Assembly: GCA_030407005.1 (NCBI GenBank)
Contig: JAUDYN010000005.1
Span: forward strand, 2,294,001 to 2,358,000
Reading direction: 5' to 3'
DNA from: Desarmillaria ectypa
Taxonomy: Eukaryota; Basidiomycota; Agaricomycetes; Agaricales; Physalacriaceae
Length of the DNA: 64,000 nt
Below are positions 1-12,182 of this stretch, one piece after another. Position numbers and translations under genes: made by a program. How positions within the stretch are numbered: position 1 is the first letter of the stretch; the number at the start of each line of letters is the position of its first letter. The notes beneath the pieces are model-generated. The model was given only the letters and a program-made list of their open reading frames with translations. It was not told where the DNA came from and did no database searches.

Positions 1-1744
1 TATGCTGCCACCCTGGCTTTTTTGAGAATTTCAAATGGTCCTGTCTGTTTGTTGTTGAGTTTTTTCTTTGACTGTGGTAGATAAAGGTTACTAGTGTCTT
101 ACCAGACCTTGTTGCCAACTTGGTAGTCTTGCACTGCTTGTTTTCTCTTATGATACTGCTCCTTTATTTAGATAGCCACTTTTTCTAGTGCATCATGTAT
201 CTTCTTGTAGACTTGTGCCATGGTTTCAGTAAACTCCATGGCTGTTGGGTTGGCAAAAGAGGTGTCTCATACTGTACTGGGCATGGGTTGAAGGTGCCTT
301 CCATAAAGAGCCATGAATGGACTTTTTCCCATAGCCAAGTGTATATAATTGTTGTGAGCAAACTCTGCCATTGGTAGCCAATCACTCCAGTCATCTTGTC
401 AGTGGTTAATGAAAATCTGGAGATACTTTTCAATCTCCTGATTGACTCATTCCATCTGTCTATCAGTTTGTGGATGATAGGCAGTAGAGGCATTCAGAGA
501 AATGTTCATCATATGATAGAGGCCTTTCATAAAGATTGATACAAATTGGGGCCCACAGTCAGAGACAACCACCTGGGGCATCCCATGTTTGGCATATATG
601 TGGTTGCAAAGGATTCATGCTCATCCTTCTACTGAGAGTTCTTCATGACAGGGGACTGGTAGAATAGTTTTGGAGAATCAGTCTACTACTACTAGTAGTG
701 CATTGTAACTGTTGGACTCTGGGAGTCTGGTGATCATATCAATAGAGATATGGGTCCAGGGGATGTTGGGAACAGTGTTTGGGTGTAAGAGCACAGCCTT
801 GGCTTGTGTACTATTCTTGGTGCATTGGCATGTTTCACATCCCTTGATATACCTTTCTACATCTTTCTTTAGCTTGGGCCACCAATACTCATAAAGAATG
901 AGTTCAGTGGTTTTTGCTATCTCAAGATGTCCTGCTGTGAGATGGTCATGATGATGGGTGATGATCTCACCCTGTAAGACTTCATCTCAGGAAATGTAGA
1001 TGCATCCATCATAGTACAAAATCCCCTGATCCTGGAAAATTTCTCATTCATGATCAAGGGAGTTGGAAATCTCATGGTCTCACCAGTCCTTCTGTTGCAT
1101 TGCTTCTCAGATTTTTTCTTGTTCTTTGGCAATGGTAGGCAGGATTAGTGTTCAAAAGTGTTCTGAAAGAAGGACTGTTACATTGTGGTTGTCCCTCTTT
1201 TCTTGATCATAGTCATCTCATTAGCTGAGTAGGTTGGCCTTTCTGTTGGCTGTCCCAGACTTGTGTTATAGGACAAAGTGATATTTGGTGAGCTCAGTTA
1301 CCCACTGAGCTTGTCATCAATTCAACTTTTGTGGTTTTCAGAAATATTGGAGATTCTGGTGGTCTGTCCAGATCTCAATTTTCTCCTTGGTGCCCATTAG
1401 GTAGTGCTACTATTTCTTGAGTGCAAGCATAATTGCCAGGAGTTTCTTGTCACATATTTCATAGTTGCACTCTGTTACTGTCAGGGCTTTTAACATGAAT
1501 GCCACTGGTCTCCATTTGTCTTGTTGGTTCTGGCTGAATACTATGCCTACTGCTCTGTCACTAGCATCTGCCTTGATTCAGATTTTCCCATCATTAGAAG
1601 GGATGGTTAGGATAATGTTGGTCATTATCTAGTGTTTGAGTTGAAGAAAAGCCTGTTTCTGCTCTTCCTCTCACTTCCATTCTGCATTTCCAGTTAATTG
1701 AGTCAAGGGATGAATGATTCAGGAATAGTCCCATATGAATTTTT
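1..1744 (-). mobile_element. Ty3/Gypsy pol fragment (RNase H to integrase), decayed
   Basis: Read on the minus strand, this stretch aligns base by base with the part of element D at about 17868-19590. It begins at the end of reverse transcriptase, runs through RNase H and the integrase zinc finger and core, and stops at the integrase C-terminal part where the window begins. It is full of in-frame stops and almost free of CpG. Its right end meets the LTR of element A at 1745 with no LTR of its own, so it is a truncated copy. It extends beyond the window on the left. Confidence 0.85.
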
Positions 1745-2156
1745 TATTATGATTTTTCCATTATCTTATCTTATCCAGTCATATCATTGACACATCTGAC
1801 CTAATCAGCTATCATATCACATCATTGACACTTTGTATCAATATATTCACCATCCCAGTTCACCACAGTTATCACCCTCATTTGTTTCCATTGGGCTATG
1901 ATCATCTGACCTCCTCAAGTTTTCCTCATGAACCTCATCATTTCATCTATTAATAATACTGTACTTTCAGTATATAAGTAGAGTAGTTTTCACACTTGTA
2001 CTCTATCTTTCAACTAAACTTAAATCATATATTATCTTCTACTGCACTCTTCTAAAGACTAGCAGTCCTCTTATCCATGGGTGATTGTCTGAATGTGAGA
2101 CAGCCCTAAGAGTGACTCAACATCCTAAGATCATGTACTAGGACAGGATCCTAACA
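1745..2156 (+). repeat. 5' LTR of element A
   Basis: The LTR is 412 bp. It starts TATTATGATTTTTCC, where the usual TG has become TA, and ends in CTAACA. It carries a TATA box at 1971-1978 and the common GATTGT...CAGCC tail of the other LTRs here. It is followed at once by the primer-binding region of element A. No matching 3' LTR of this copy is in the window. Confidence 0.85.
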
Positions 2157-2169
2157 TTAGTTGAAAGAT
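2005..2169 (+). promoter_or_regulatory. Self-primer and primer-binding site of element A
   Basis: ATCTTTCAACTAA at 2005-2017 lies 26 nt after the TATA box (1971-1978), where transcription should begin. Its exact reverse complement, TTAGTTGAAAGAT, is at 2157-2169, directly after the LTR. No site matching a tRNA 3' end (TGG...) is present. In the Tf1 family the 5' end of the transcript folds back on the PBS and primes minus-strand synthesis. The same role is inferred here. Confidence 0.7.
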
Positions 2170-2258
2170 CTACCCACCACTCCTTATATGCAAGCCATAA
2201 AAGAAGCACAAACACATGCCTGAAGAAAACCAACAAAACTAGAAAACTATTATCCTCA
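2157..2258 (+). mobile_element. Element A leader and start of ORFa, left part
   Basis: This is the leader of element A between its 5' LTR and the insertion of element B. It contains the start of the small ORFa, whose ATG is about 40 nt before the break and which carries one in-frame TAG. The same ORF resumes at 10676 beyond element B with the hydrophobic segment. CCTCA at 2254-2258 is the left copy of the 5-bp target duplication of element B. Confidence 0.75.
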
Positions 2259-2675
2259 TGTTACAATTTTTCCATTATCTAATCTTATCCAAGTCATATC
2301 CATGACTCATCCATCTAATCAACCATCATTTCTGACTCATATCCAACCACTCACTGAACAATACCCTCATTCTCACCAACTGTCACCCCAGATATTTCCT
2401 ATTGGACCATGATCCCTCCAGATCCATTCCACTTTGACACCATTCCAGCATGGACTCTATCGTTTCATCTATATATAACACTGTGAAAACAGTATATAAG
2501 TAGAGTAAAACTCACCATTGTACTCTATCTTTCAACTAAATTAGAATCATATACCTCTTACTCTCACACACCAAAGACTAAGCTTAATCCTCTAACTGGG
2601 TGATTGTTTGAATGTGTAACAGCCCAAAGAGGACAGCTGATGTCCCAAGTCACATGACTAAGATGGTCCCTAACA
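2259..2675 (+). repeat. 5' LTR of element B
   Basis: This is the 417-bp 5' LTR (TG...CA) with a TATA box at 2493-2500. The inferred transcript start and self-primer segment ATCTTTCAACTAA is at 2527-2539. The matching site after the LTR (2676-2688) reads TTAGTCAAAAGAT, with two central mismatches. Both differences are what CpG decay of a common TTTCGACTAA/TTAGTCGAAA pair would give. Confidence 0.9.
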
Positions 2676-2733
2676 TTAGTCAAAAGATACCCTTTCACTT
2701 CTTTTAACACTAGCCATAAAGCAGCATCTCCTC

Positions 2734-2856
2734 ATGACCAACGAGGAGAACTGACAAGAATCAAGAACTGTTTCCCTCAGCATTGCAATCAGTGGTGCCA
2801 TTCTTTTAACCTTTTTTATGGTCCTCACTGTCCTAATCTACAAGGAAGAAATATGA
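2734..2856 (+). pseudogene. Element B ORFa: short membrane-peptide ORF, one stop
   Basis: A 40-codon frame from ATG at 2734 to TGA at 2854-2856. It carries one internal TGA at codon 7, aligned with an Arg (AGA) codon or its neighbours in the D copy. The middle is a run of hydrophobic residues (AISGAILLTFFMVLTVLIY) that would span a membrane once, followed by acidic YKEEI. The frame, length and position are shared with elements C, D, E and the split copy in A. Function is unknown. Confidence 0.6.
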
Positions 2857-2920
2857 GCCCTCCTCCAACAGAGGCAGACTTGCCTGACCCTACTGCCCTG
2901 ACCACCCCATCACCCCAATC

Positions 2921-3714
2921 ATGTCATTCCTCAGGGGATACTCCCTGCCCGATTGGGAGAATGAGAGGTGATACCTCTCAGTCATCCCAGAGCCTGATTT
3001 GCAATTGCCTCCTCCTCCGAGGAGTCAATTAATGAGAGGACCCCCACCGCCGATCCCCTCAGGAGTCTAAATGAGGGGGCCTCAACAGCTGGGCCCTTCT
3101 CCGTCAATGAGCACAATGCTCAGGCTGTCTTCCTCCAGTATAGGATGGAACGACCCACCCCCTCCATCACTGAGGAATATCCATGGCACATATAGGCTGA
3201 GGAGGATGTCCCACCCCCTTACTCTGGGCCCCCACATCCCTGCCCCATCCATCCCTCTACCCCTGCCCTTCACTTCTATCCAGGGTCCCCACACCTTTGC
3301 CCCCAAAATGGTTTCTCTGATTCCGATGGGTCCTACCAGGGACCCCAAAACCCTGACGATCCCACCATGGATCGAAACCACCCCTATGGGCCCTGGGCCC
3401 ACAGAAAAAACTGGCCCCGAGGAGGGACCAATTCCACCACCTCCCTTCTGATCTTTGAGATCTCCAATGACTCCGATGGAGAACTCAACGCCCTGCACCT
3501 GCCCCCTTCCACTATCTCCGACAGCCTCTTCAACCCAAATGAGGGTGACTACATCTGGCCCAAACTCTCCAAGTTCAACAGGAGTCTATTCGGCCCCTTC
3601 AGGGCTGCTGCCTGGGACATCCGATGTTGGGATGTTGAAGCAAGAAGCCTCTGGGATGAGCCCAGAACAATGATGGATGAGTGGCTTGCTCATAACTGGG
3701 GGAGTCCCATATAG
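2921..3714 (+). pseudogene. Element B ORFb: Gag N-terminal region, decayed
   Basis: The start MSFLRGYSLPDWENER matches the corresponding start in C, D and E (consensus MSFPGGY-PDWE-ER). The region is Pro-rich and contains the shared blocks MDRNHPYGPW, EISNDSDGE, LFGPFRAAAWD and MDEWLAHN. Frame changes and stops break it. Its last part overlaps the start of ORFc at 3677 in another frame, the same arrangement as in C and D. It matches no catalytic domain I know. It probably belongs to the Gag particle. Confidence 0.6.
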
Positions 3715-5410
3715 GGCCCAGACCCCGATGCCACCCTTTGCACCCAAATATGGGCAAATCAAGAATGTCAGTTATTCCCCACTGCCATCAGGAATATACT
3801 ACCAGGGCTTTGAGCCTAAGACAAGGACAAGCAGAGGGAGCTGGAATGCTCCCTATGACACTTATGGGTATTGGAGACCCGATGAGAGGAGTAGATGGGG
3901 ACAAGGGCCTCATTACAATATGTTTACCTATGATACAGGTTACTATAGTGGGCTGGGATACCACCAGTCCCAATATGAAATGATTCCAGACTATCCCTCA
4001 GACACCCTGGTCACAAGACCAAGACCACTACCCGACTTGCCACCATACAGTCGGGTATGACAATCTGGCTACCACCCCTATCAGGGTGGCAGTCTTCTCT
4101 TTGCAGAGGCAGGAGAAGACATAGAAGCCAAAAATGTCCCTGCAGGAACCACCACTGCAGGGGCATCGAGAACCCCAGCAATGGTGGAAGAAATTCGGCA
4201 GCAGACAAAAACCACACTGGCCAAAAAAGAGAAGCACATCACAGAGATGCATGAGGAGCTAGAAAGGGAGGAGTCCACTAGGAGGATGATGGCAGATTAC
4301 CTTTATGACCAAGACAAGGAGAAGGAGCCTGACAGAGGTAGACCCTCAGAGCCACCAAGAGGCTACCCAGATCCAAGGCCAGATCAATATTCGATCCTAA
4401 GACCACCCCCCGGCAAGGGTCCTCCCAACCCTATTCCAAACTCCATCAGGAATGCCACTGCTGATGCCCCATATTTGGGCATCAAACCCACACTCATCAA
4501 GATCCCCTCTCTGTTTAAGGGGGATCATGATGATATTGAATGCTTCATAGGTGATTGCATCACCTATTTCGAAGTGTTCTGACACTACTTCCAGATGCCA
4601 TCACACCTGGTACTATTTGTGACCTCCCACTTTGAGGGGGCTGCCAAGGACTGGTGGGTCTACAAGAGACCCGAATTCTAGGTTGGCGACTCCTATGATG
4701 GGACTGCTGCCCACTTCCATTACCCCAACTGGGCAGACTTCATCAAAATGGTCTCGCAACAATTCCGAGACCCTGCTATCAAGGAGGTCCATGAAAAATG
4801 AATGTTCAACCTCTGGATGGGAGCACAACCCACCTCCCACTACTTCCAGAAGCTGGAAGAAGAGGCCAAGCTAGCAGGCTGAAGGACCAACAAGACAGAA
4901 TGCAGCGCCATGGTGAAGGCCATGTGTCTAGGAGTACCATCCTCCTATACGACCTTCATCTTGAACATAGGCATCAACATCCCACATTCATACCCTGAAT
5001 GGAAGGAGCATATCCTCAGGATGTATGAGGAATGCCAATGCAAGTGGGTCTTCGACCAGACCACTGGTATGCCCTGGGACAGGCAGAAGAAGGACTCCCA
5101 TCCCCAACACCAACAGCAGCCTAGCGGCAAAACTGCTGCTGGGGTGACAAGTTCCTCAGCTCCAAAGCCGACTGCTAACACCAGAGTTAGTCAGGATGCC
5201 AGAACTGGTTGGTGGATGACTTATGGAGGGGCGGGGAAGCCCATGGACATCGATCAGTGAAGGGCCAAGGGTAGATATTTCAGGTGTGATGAGAAAGGTC
5301 ACCTGAGAAAAGATTGCCCTAGAAGAAAAGAGTTGAGGAATGTTCAATCTTTGGGGCCCACTAATGAAGTGGTGCTGGCCATGACCAAGATTGAAGAGGC
5401 AAAAGAGTAG
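3677..5410 (+). pseudogene. Element B ORFc: Gag capsid and zinc knuckle, with stops
   Basis: The 578-codon frame starts at an ATG (ATGAGTGGC) used in B, C, D and E and ends at TAG 5408-5410. It has several internal TGA and TAG stops. It contains the Tyr/Gly-rich segment near FTYDTGYYSG, a coiled-coil-like charged stretch (EKHITEMHEELEREES), and the Gypsy capsid block beginning LGIKPTLIKIPSLFKGDHDD with WWVYKRP. At the end is a zinc knuckle RYFRCDEKGHLRKDC, in which the first Cys of CX2CX4HX4C is Tyr. Decayed Gag. Confidence 0.8.
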
Positions 5411-5442
5411 GTCAACAAGGGTTTGATTCCCCTTGCTTGACC
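5401..5442 (+). promoter_or_regulatory. Candidate -1 frameshift signal at the element B gag-pol junction
   Basis: The end of gag reads GCA AAA GAG TAG. AAAA is at 5401-5404 and the stop at 5408-5410. A two-part hairpin begins at the G of the stop codon: GGTCAA (5410-5415) pairs with TTGACC (5437-5442) and CAAGGG (5416-5421) with CCCTTG (5430-5435). The loop is 8 nt and a single C is bulged. Pol is in the -1 frame, which stays open through the hairpin. C and D carry the same structure with different bases. Confidence 0.65.
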
Positions 5443-8400
5443 AAGTCTCAAGAAGGTGAGTCCTCAGTTTCCACAGGTTGGACTGAATATTATAAAAATA
5501 GACAATCATATGCAAATACAAATATATATTCTATGACTTCACAGACCCCAAAGCCGAAGACCACCAAAGAATTGAAAACAAACAGGTATGTCATCCTCCT
5601 GCAAGAAGCTGACATGAAAATCTATAGTGAATCCCAAGCCCCCAATGAGGTGTGGGACTTGCCAGGTGATGCTGGTGCTGCCACAAAGTCCAACGAGCTC
5701 AGCTCACTGGATATGCCACTGAGCGATCAGCCGTGGACAGAGGGTAGTAGGTGGGACTCCTTTGGGCCTCTCAGAAGTCTGAATGCCTCAGTGTCCTCCT
5801 CAAGCAGAGGACCAAGTCCACCAGCCTTGCCAGGGTCAGTGGGGGACTAGGAGAGTGCCTCTCACCAAGGCCAGGAGCAGGGCCACATGCTAGCTGAACT
5901 GGTGGGAGAACAGCTGGTAGTGCAGCTGATGGCAATGCTGATGAGATTCACCCCAGCCATGAAAGCTCAGTACTCTGCTGGAATGACTAGTAGAAGTGGA
6001 CCCTCAAATGCCTCAAGCTGAAACCAGACTCCTCCTGAGTCCTGGCAAGTTCCCAAGCGAACTAAAGCTGAAGAACAGGGGGAAGCCACTACCACCCAGG
6101 CAGTAAAGAGGGGGCCTGCCAGTAGAACCACCACCATCATCGAAGTACCTGATGAGGAAGACAACACTGCCTTTAGACTATGGCAAGCCAGTACCCCGAC
6201 ACTTGAAGTCTTGCCCAAAAGAGAAGCACCAAACCCAAAATCCTGCCTAACAAGGGGGTACCAAACCTCGAAGTCCTGCCAGAAATGGAGGCACATGATC
6301 ACCAATGGTACAAACCATTTGGGATCGACTGGACTCTGTGCACAGTTCACAGCTCCAAGAACTTGGCAGTCGCCAAAGCTGTTCTCTCCACTTGGGTTCA
6401 TCCCAAACGACTTGGAGAGATAACCAATGAGCTCATTCAGAGCTTAAGAACTGGAGAGAGTCTTGTGCACAAGCAGCTCTACGAACTCCATGAACCAATC
6501 CATTATATCTGCAGAACCAAAAGCTCTGGACGAGACTTCTTGATGGATATCCAGCTCTCTTCTTGCACAGGGAAGCAGACATTGACAACCCGAGCATTGT
6601 TGGATAGTGGCTGCACAGGCAGTTCTATCAACCGAACCTATGTCCAACAACACCAGTTGGACACCTGAAAAGCTGCCTCTCCCATTCCTGTATACAACAC
6701 AGATGGAATCCATAACAAGGCGGGTGACATAAAAGAATTTGTGGAGCTCCGAATGACCATCAGAGACCACAGCAAACAAATCAACCTTGTGGTCACTGAC
6801 TTAGGTTCCAAGACCATATACTTGGGCCATGACTGGCTTAAATGCCATAATCCTTTCATCAACTGAAAAATGGGAACCATGACATTTGGACGATGTCATT
6901 GTGTTCAGAATTATTTCATGCTTCCCAACTCTGATGAAGAAGACCGATGGGATGAAGAACTAGAAGAAGGTGAAAGTATTCTTGCAGTCAATATGCAAGA
7001 AGAAATCATTCTTCAAATGGTCCATCACACAAATGAACTGGTGGCAGCAGCAAATGCCAAGAAACCAAAATGGACCTTTGAGGAGCTCGTGCCTCCTCAG
7101 TATCAGAGCTTTAGAGACTTATTCTCAAAAGAAAGCTTTGACGATCTACCTGAACAAAGACCATGGGATCATGCCATCGAGCTAATCCCAAATGCCAAGT
7201 CTACTCTAGACTGTAAAGTCTATCTGCTCAATCGAAATGAGCAAGAACAACTCAACAAGTTTCTCGACAAGAACTTAGACTCAGGACAAATTCATCCCTC
7301 AAAATCCCCATTCACCTCTCCCTTCTTCTTCATTAAGAAAAAGGATGGCTCACTATGACCAGTTCAGGATTATCGTAAACTGAACAAAATGACGATCAAG
7401 AATCATTATCCTCTTCCATTGATCTCTGAGCTTATCAACAAGCTACATGGAGCAAGGTACTTCTCCAAGCTAGATGTCCATTGGGGATACAACAATATGT
7501 GCATCTGAGATGGGGATGAAGAAAAGGCCATATTCAGAACTAACCAGGGACTCTTTGAACTAATGGTTATGTTCTTCGGTCTTACAAATTCACCTGCTAT
7601 GTTCCAGTGGATGATGAACGACATTTTCAAAGACCTGATCACCAGAGGAAAAGTCACAATCTACCTCAATGATATCCTGATATTCACAAAATCCCTGTCC
7701 AAACATTGTACCATTGTTTGACAAGTCCTTCAACGCTTATGAGAGAACAAACTGTTCCTCAAGGCAGAAAAATGCGAATTTGAGGTACTTGAAACCGAAT
7801 ACCTGGGGGTCATCATCAGTAAAGATGCTATTCACATGGATCCAGTCAAGATTGCAGGAATCGCTGAATGGCCCACTCCCACAAAAAAGAAGGAACTTCA
7901 GTCTTTCCTGGGCTTCATGAATTTCTATCGCAAATTCATCTGTGACTATTCCAAGATCGTATGACCCCTTACTCAGCTAACCAGAAAGGTAGACTGGACA
8001 TGGGGACCAGAACAAGAACAGGCATTCACACAACTCAAAAGGTTGATGACAATGAATGTAGTATTGATGATTCTCTCAGATGATGGGAAATTCTGAGTCG
8101 AGACCGATGCTAGTGATGGAGCCATCGGTGCTGTTCTGAGTCAAGAACAGAATGGCAAATGGAGACCAGTGGCCTTTATGTCAAAAGCATTGACAGTCAC
8201 TGAGCACAATTATGAGATATATGACAAGGAGCTGCTAGCAATCATGCTAGCACTAGAAGAATGGCATCACTATCTCATGGGTGCCAAAGAAACCATCAAA
8301 ATCTGGATGGATCACCAAAACCTCCAGTATTTCTAAAAGCCACAGAAGTTGAATTGCCAACAAGCACAATAGGTCACAGAATTGGCTGAGTACCACTTTG

Positions 8401-10226
8401 TCCTTCAACACAAAGCTGGAGTTGCCAACAAGAAGGCAGATCTTCTTAGCAGACAAGATGATCATGATCAAGGAAAGGAAGATAACCAAGATTTAATTGT
8501 CCTTTCCCCCAAACATTTCTGGGCATTGATACTGTCCACTGCCGGAGAATGAATCATGCATATAAGAGACACAACATGACAGAAAAACCAGTGGAACCAG
8601 GGGATTGAGAAATCCCTTAACCATAAATGGGGAATCACACAAAAGGATGAAATCCTATAGTATGATGGATGAATCTATATTCCCCAAGACCCTTCATTGC
8701 ACAGAGAAATCATTGCTCAATACCATGACCACATCACTGCTGGACATCCAGGAATCGCAAAGACCAAGGAGCTCATTCTTCACAAGTACTGGTGGCCCAA
8801 GATGAAAAAAGATGTCAAGTCCTATATCAAAGGATGTGAAACTTGTCAATAAATGAAAAGTGATATATAGGCCAAGACTGCACCCCTTCATCCTAATGCG
8901 ATCCCAGACACCCTATGGACACATATCTCTGTTGACATGGTCACTGGCCTTCCAGAATCAGAAGGCTTTGATACCCTACTCATCATTGTAGACTGATTCT
9001 TGAAAAACATTATTTTAATTCCGTGTAATGAGGAATTATCCACTGAAGGATGGGCATTGATGCTCTGCAACCATGTATATGCAAAACATGGAATGCCACA
9101 AGTGGTCATATTGGACTGAGGACTGCAATTTGTATCTGCATTCATGAAGAAACTATATTGAATGCTAAATATCATGCAGAATGCCTCTATGGTGTATTAT
9201 CCCCAGACAGATGGTCAGACAGAGAGAGTCAACCAAGAAGTTGAAAAGTATCTCCGTATCTTTGTCAACCACCAACAAACAGACTAGGTCACATGGCTAC
9301 CTCTCACTGAATTTGCCCACAACAACCAAACTCATTTGGCCATGGGCAAAAACCCTTTCATGGTTCTATATGGATGTAATCCTTGACTCATCTCAGAGTC
9401 AATCCAGAAGGCCAGCTTCACAAATCCCACAGCTGTCGACTTCACCAAAACAATGGCCAAGGTGCATAAAGAAGTACATGATGCCTTGGAAAAGGCAGCA
9501 GCACAGATGAAGGTGCAATATGACAAACAGAAACAGCCATTATGAGAATACCAAGTCAGTGACAAGGTTTGGCTTGACACTGCCAACCTCCATCTTCCAT
9601 GACCCAAGAAAAAACTCAACAATAAATGAATAGGACCATTCGAAATCATCAAAAAGTCAGGAGCAGCAGCATACAAACTAAAGCTGCCACCTCACTGGAA
9701 GATTCATCCTCAGTTCAATGAAAAACTGTTAACCCCATATGTTGCACCCTCATTTCTGAACCAACAACAACCACCACCTCCTCCTCCAGACCTTGTCAAT
9801 GGTCAAGAGGAGTATAAAATCGAAGAAGTTTTGGATTCGCGCACCAGGAAGGTATGATCCAAAAGAGAACAACCATCCAGAGAAGTCATGGACTATCTGG
9901 TCAAATGGAAAGGATGGATCTGAGAACACAACTTGTGGGTCTGAGAGAATGAGATGACGAATGCCTTGGAAGTGATCCAAGAGTATCAGGCTAGCATAAA
10001 CTGCACCATATACACTCCAAAAATCATAACCAAAAACAAAGTAGTGGTCAAGATCTTAGACCACAAATACTCGGAAAATGGTGACATAGCATATCTCACC
10101 AAATGAAAAGATGGATTTACCAAATGGATCATCAATCCCAACAAAGATTTATGGAAATTGCTGACTGATCAATATTGGATCAATGAAATCAAAATGCAGT
10201 TTGACACCCCTGAAGAAGAGCCTTAG
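5411..10226 (+). pseudogene. Element B pol: protease, RT, RNase H, integrase, chromodomain
   Basis: Domains in order: a low-complexity linker (5437-6200), aspartic protease with LLDSGCTGSS at about 6598-6627, reverse transcriptase (about 7090-7900), RNase H (about 8095-8500), integrase zinc finger (about 8720-8860), integrase core with SVDMVTGLP near 8930, and a chromodomain at about 9800-9990. It ends at TAG 10224-10226. Stops and frame changes are scattered through it. The RT active site is YLND (7662-7673) instead of YLDD, so this copy could not reverse-transcribe even if read through. Confidence 0.9.
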
Positions 10227-10258
10227 CAGTCGGGATGACTGCTTTAACAAGGGCGTAA
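10226..10258 (+). promoter_or_regulatory. Hairpin and polypurine tract before the 3' LTR of element B
   Basis: Straight after the pol stop, GCAGTCG (10226-10232) and TGACTGC (10236-10242) can form a 7-bp stem (one G-T pair) with a GGA loop. The purine run AACAAGGGCGTAA follows directly before the LTR and is the likely plus-strand primer. The same hairpin plus purine run is found before the 3' LTRs of C, D and F. Confidence 0.65.
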
Positions 10259-10675
10259 TGTTACAATTTTTCCATTATCTAATCTTATCCAAGTCATATC
10301 CATGACTCATCCATCTAATCAACTATCATTTCTGACTCGTATCCAACCACTCACCGAACAATACCCTCATTCTCACTAACTATCACCCCAGACGTTTCCT
10401 ATTGAACCATGATCCCTCCAGATCCATTCCACTTTGACACCATTCCAGCATGGACTCTATCATTTTATCTATATATAACACTGTGAAAACAGTATATAAG
10501 TAGAGTAAAACTCACCATTGTACTCTATCTTTCAACTAAATTAGAATCATATACCTCTTACTCTCACACACCAAAGACTAAGCTTAATCCTCTAACTGGG
10601 TGATTGTTTGAATGTGTAACAGCCCAAAGAGGACAGCTGACATCCCAAGTCATGTGACTAAGATGGTCCCTAACA
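10259..10675 (+). repeat. 3' LTR of element B
   Basis: 417 bp, the same length as the 5' LTR at 2259-2675. By eye there are 14 differences, all of them transitions and most of them CG against TG or CA. It is followed by the right copy of the target duplication, CCTCA (10676-10680). Confidence 0.92.
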
Positions 10676-11360
10676 CCTCAGTGTCATAATTGGCAGCACT
10701 GCCTTACTTTTTATATTCACTGCCCTCTTTGTGCTAGCATATGAAGAAAAAATCTGAACTTTACTTTAACAGGAGCAGCAACCCCACCACTCACCACTGC
10801 TCCCTCCCCACCCTCCCTGATATCCCGACCATGTCCTTCTCAGGAGGCTTTCCCCTGTCCAACTAGTCAGACAAGAAGAGATACCACTCTCTTGCCCCTA
10901 GGTCCAGTTTTCTGCTGCCTCTTCCTCTGAGGAGACCACCAACAACAGGAGGCCCCTCCAATAAGAGGATGGAATGACCCACCCTCACTCTCACACAAGA
11001 ATACATGAGGAACATATGGACTGTGAACAAGGACCCTCTGCCCCCATACTCCTCTCCCCAACATCCCTATTCCCCTACCCCTGCCTAGCCCTACCTCAGG
11101 GCCTTACACTCCGACGATCCTGGACTGGATCAAAACCATCCATATGGACCCTGAGCCCAAGAATGAGACTCCTAGCCTAATGGAAAAACCAACTCCTCTT
11201 TCTCTCTCCCCATTATTGAAATCTCCAGTGACTCTGATGGAAGCGCTAATGCCACATCCATGACTGCTACCTTCCCTCCTGACAGTCCCTTCAATCCAGA
11301 TGGGACTGACCAAAATTGGCCAGAACTCACCAATATTGACCGGAAAATACTCAGCCCCTT
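10676..11360 (+). mobile_element. Element A, right part: ORFa remainder and start of Gag
   Basis: This continues the leader broken at 2258. The ORFa frame resumes with the hydrophobic stretch IIGSTALLFIFTALFVLAY followed by EEKI and a stop. The ORFb start MSFSGGFPLSN follows at about 10830. Pro-rich Gag sequence with several stops then runs to 11360, where the LTR of element C begins. The rest of element A is not found in the window. Confidence 0.75.
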
Positions 11361-12182
11361 TGTTATGATTTTTCCATTATCTTATCCAAGTCATATTTAT
11401 GACTCATCCATCTAATTCACCATCATCTTTACTTCATATCAACACTTTCACCAGTCTTTGTTATGTCCTTATCTATCACACGACTTGGGATGTAAGTCTT
11501 TGGTCTCTGAGCTACTTTGCGTTCAGGCAGTCACTCATATAGAGACTTGGGGCTAGGTCTTTAGTGTGTGAATAGAAAGTGTATGAGTGTAATTTAGTCA
11601 AAAGATAGAGTACAATGGTGAAGTTTACTCTACTTATATACTGTAAGTACAGCATTATATTTAGATGAAACGGTATGGTCCATGCTGGAACAGTGTCAAA
11701 GTAAGGTGGATCCGGAAGGATCTTGGTCCAATAGAAAGAGTGTGGAGTGTCTTTGTGTGAGAACAAGGGTGGTGGTCAGTGAATGTGTTGATACAAGACA
11801 GATATTATGGTTGATTAGATGGATGAGTCATGGATATGACTCTGATAAGATAAGATAATGGAAAAATTATAACAGTCTTCACCCTCATTCATGCAGACTG
11901 TCACCCTCATCTGTTCTTATTGGACCATGATCCATCCGATTCCCACTATCCTCTCATGAACCATCTTGTTTCACCTATTAATATACACTATACTTACAGT
12001 ATATAAGTAGAGTAAACCTCACCATTGTACTCTATCTTTTGACTAAATTACATTCTTATACCTCCAACTGCACAACACTAAAGACTAAGCCTAACTCTCC
12101 ATTACAGGTGATTGTTTGAACACGAAACAGCCCAGAAGAATAGCTTACATCCCAAGTCACATGTATAAGATGGGCTATAACA
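11361..12182 (+). repeat. 5' LTR of element C, interrupted
   Basis: The LTR is in two pieces, 11361-11458 and 11880-12182, about 401 bp once the solo LTR and its target duplication are removed. A TATA box is at 12000-12007. The self-primer segment ATCTTTTGACTAA is at 12034-12046, and the site after the LTR, TTAGTTGAAAGAT, is at 12183-12195. In RNA these still pair over all 13 positions, two of them as G-U pairs. Confidence 0.85.
11459..11874 (-). repeat. Solo LTR inserted in the 5' LTR of element C
   Basis: This is a 416-bp LTR in the opposite orientation to its host. On the plus strand it begins TGTTATGTCC and ends AATTATAACA. It is flanked by the 5-bp repeat GTCTT (11454-11458 and 11875-11879). 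There is no internal element sequence, so it is a product of LTR-LTR recombination. Its TATA and start region resemble family-1 LTRs (A, B, C, E). Confidence 0.9.

Larger units (their letters stand above)
2259..10675 (+). mobile_element. Element B: full-length chromovirus-type Ty3/Gypsy element, decayed
   Basis: The element is 8,417 bp with two 417-bp LTRs starting TGTTACAATTTTTCC and ending CCTAACA. It is flanked by the 5-bp repeat CCTCA (2254-2258 and 10676-10680). The order is LTR, ORFa, ORFb, ORFc (capsid and zinc knuckle), hairpin, pol (protease, RT, RNase H, integrase, chromodomain), polypurine tract, LTR. By eye the LTRs differ at 14 sites, all transitions, about 3.4%. Pol carries many stops and the reverse-transcriptase motif reads YLND. 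It sits inside ORFa of element A. Confidence 0.93.

Noticed and set aside
2676..2690. tRNA primer-binding site after the LTRs
   Set aside because: No element has TGG... complementary to a tRNA 3' CCA end next to the LTR. The sequence there matches the element's own LTR instead.
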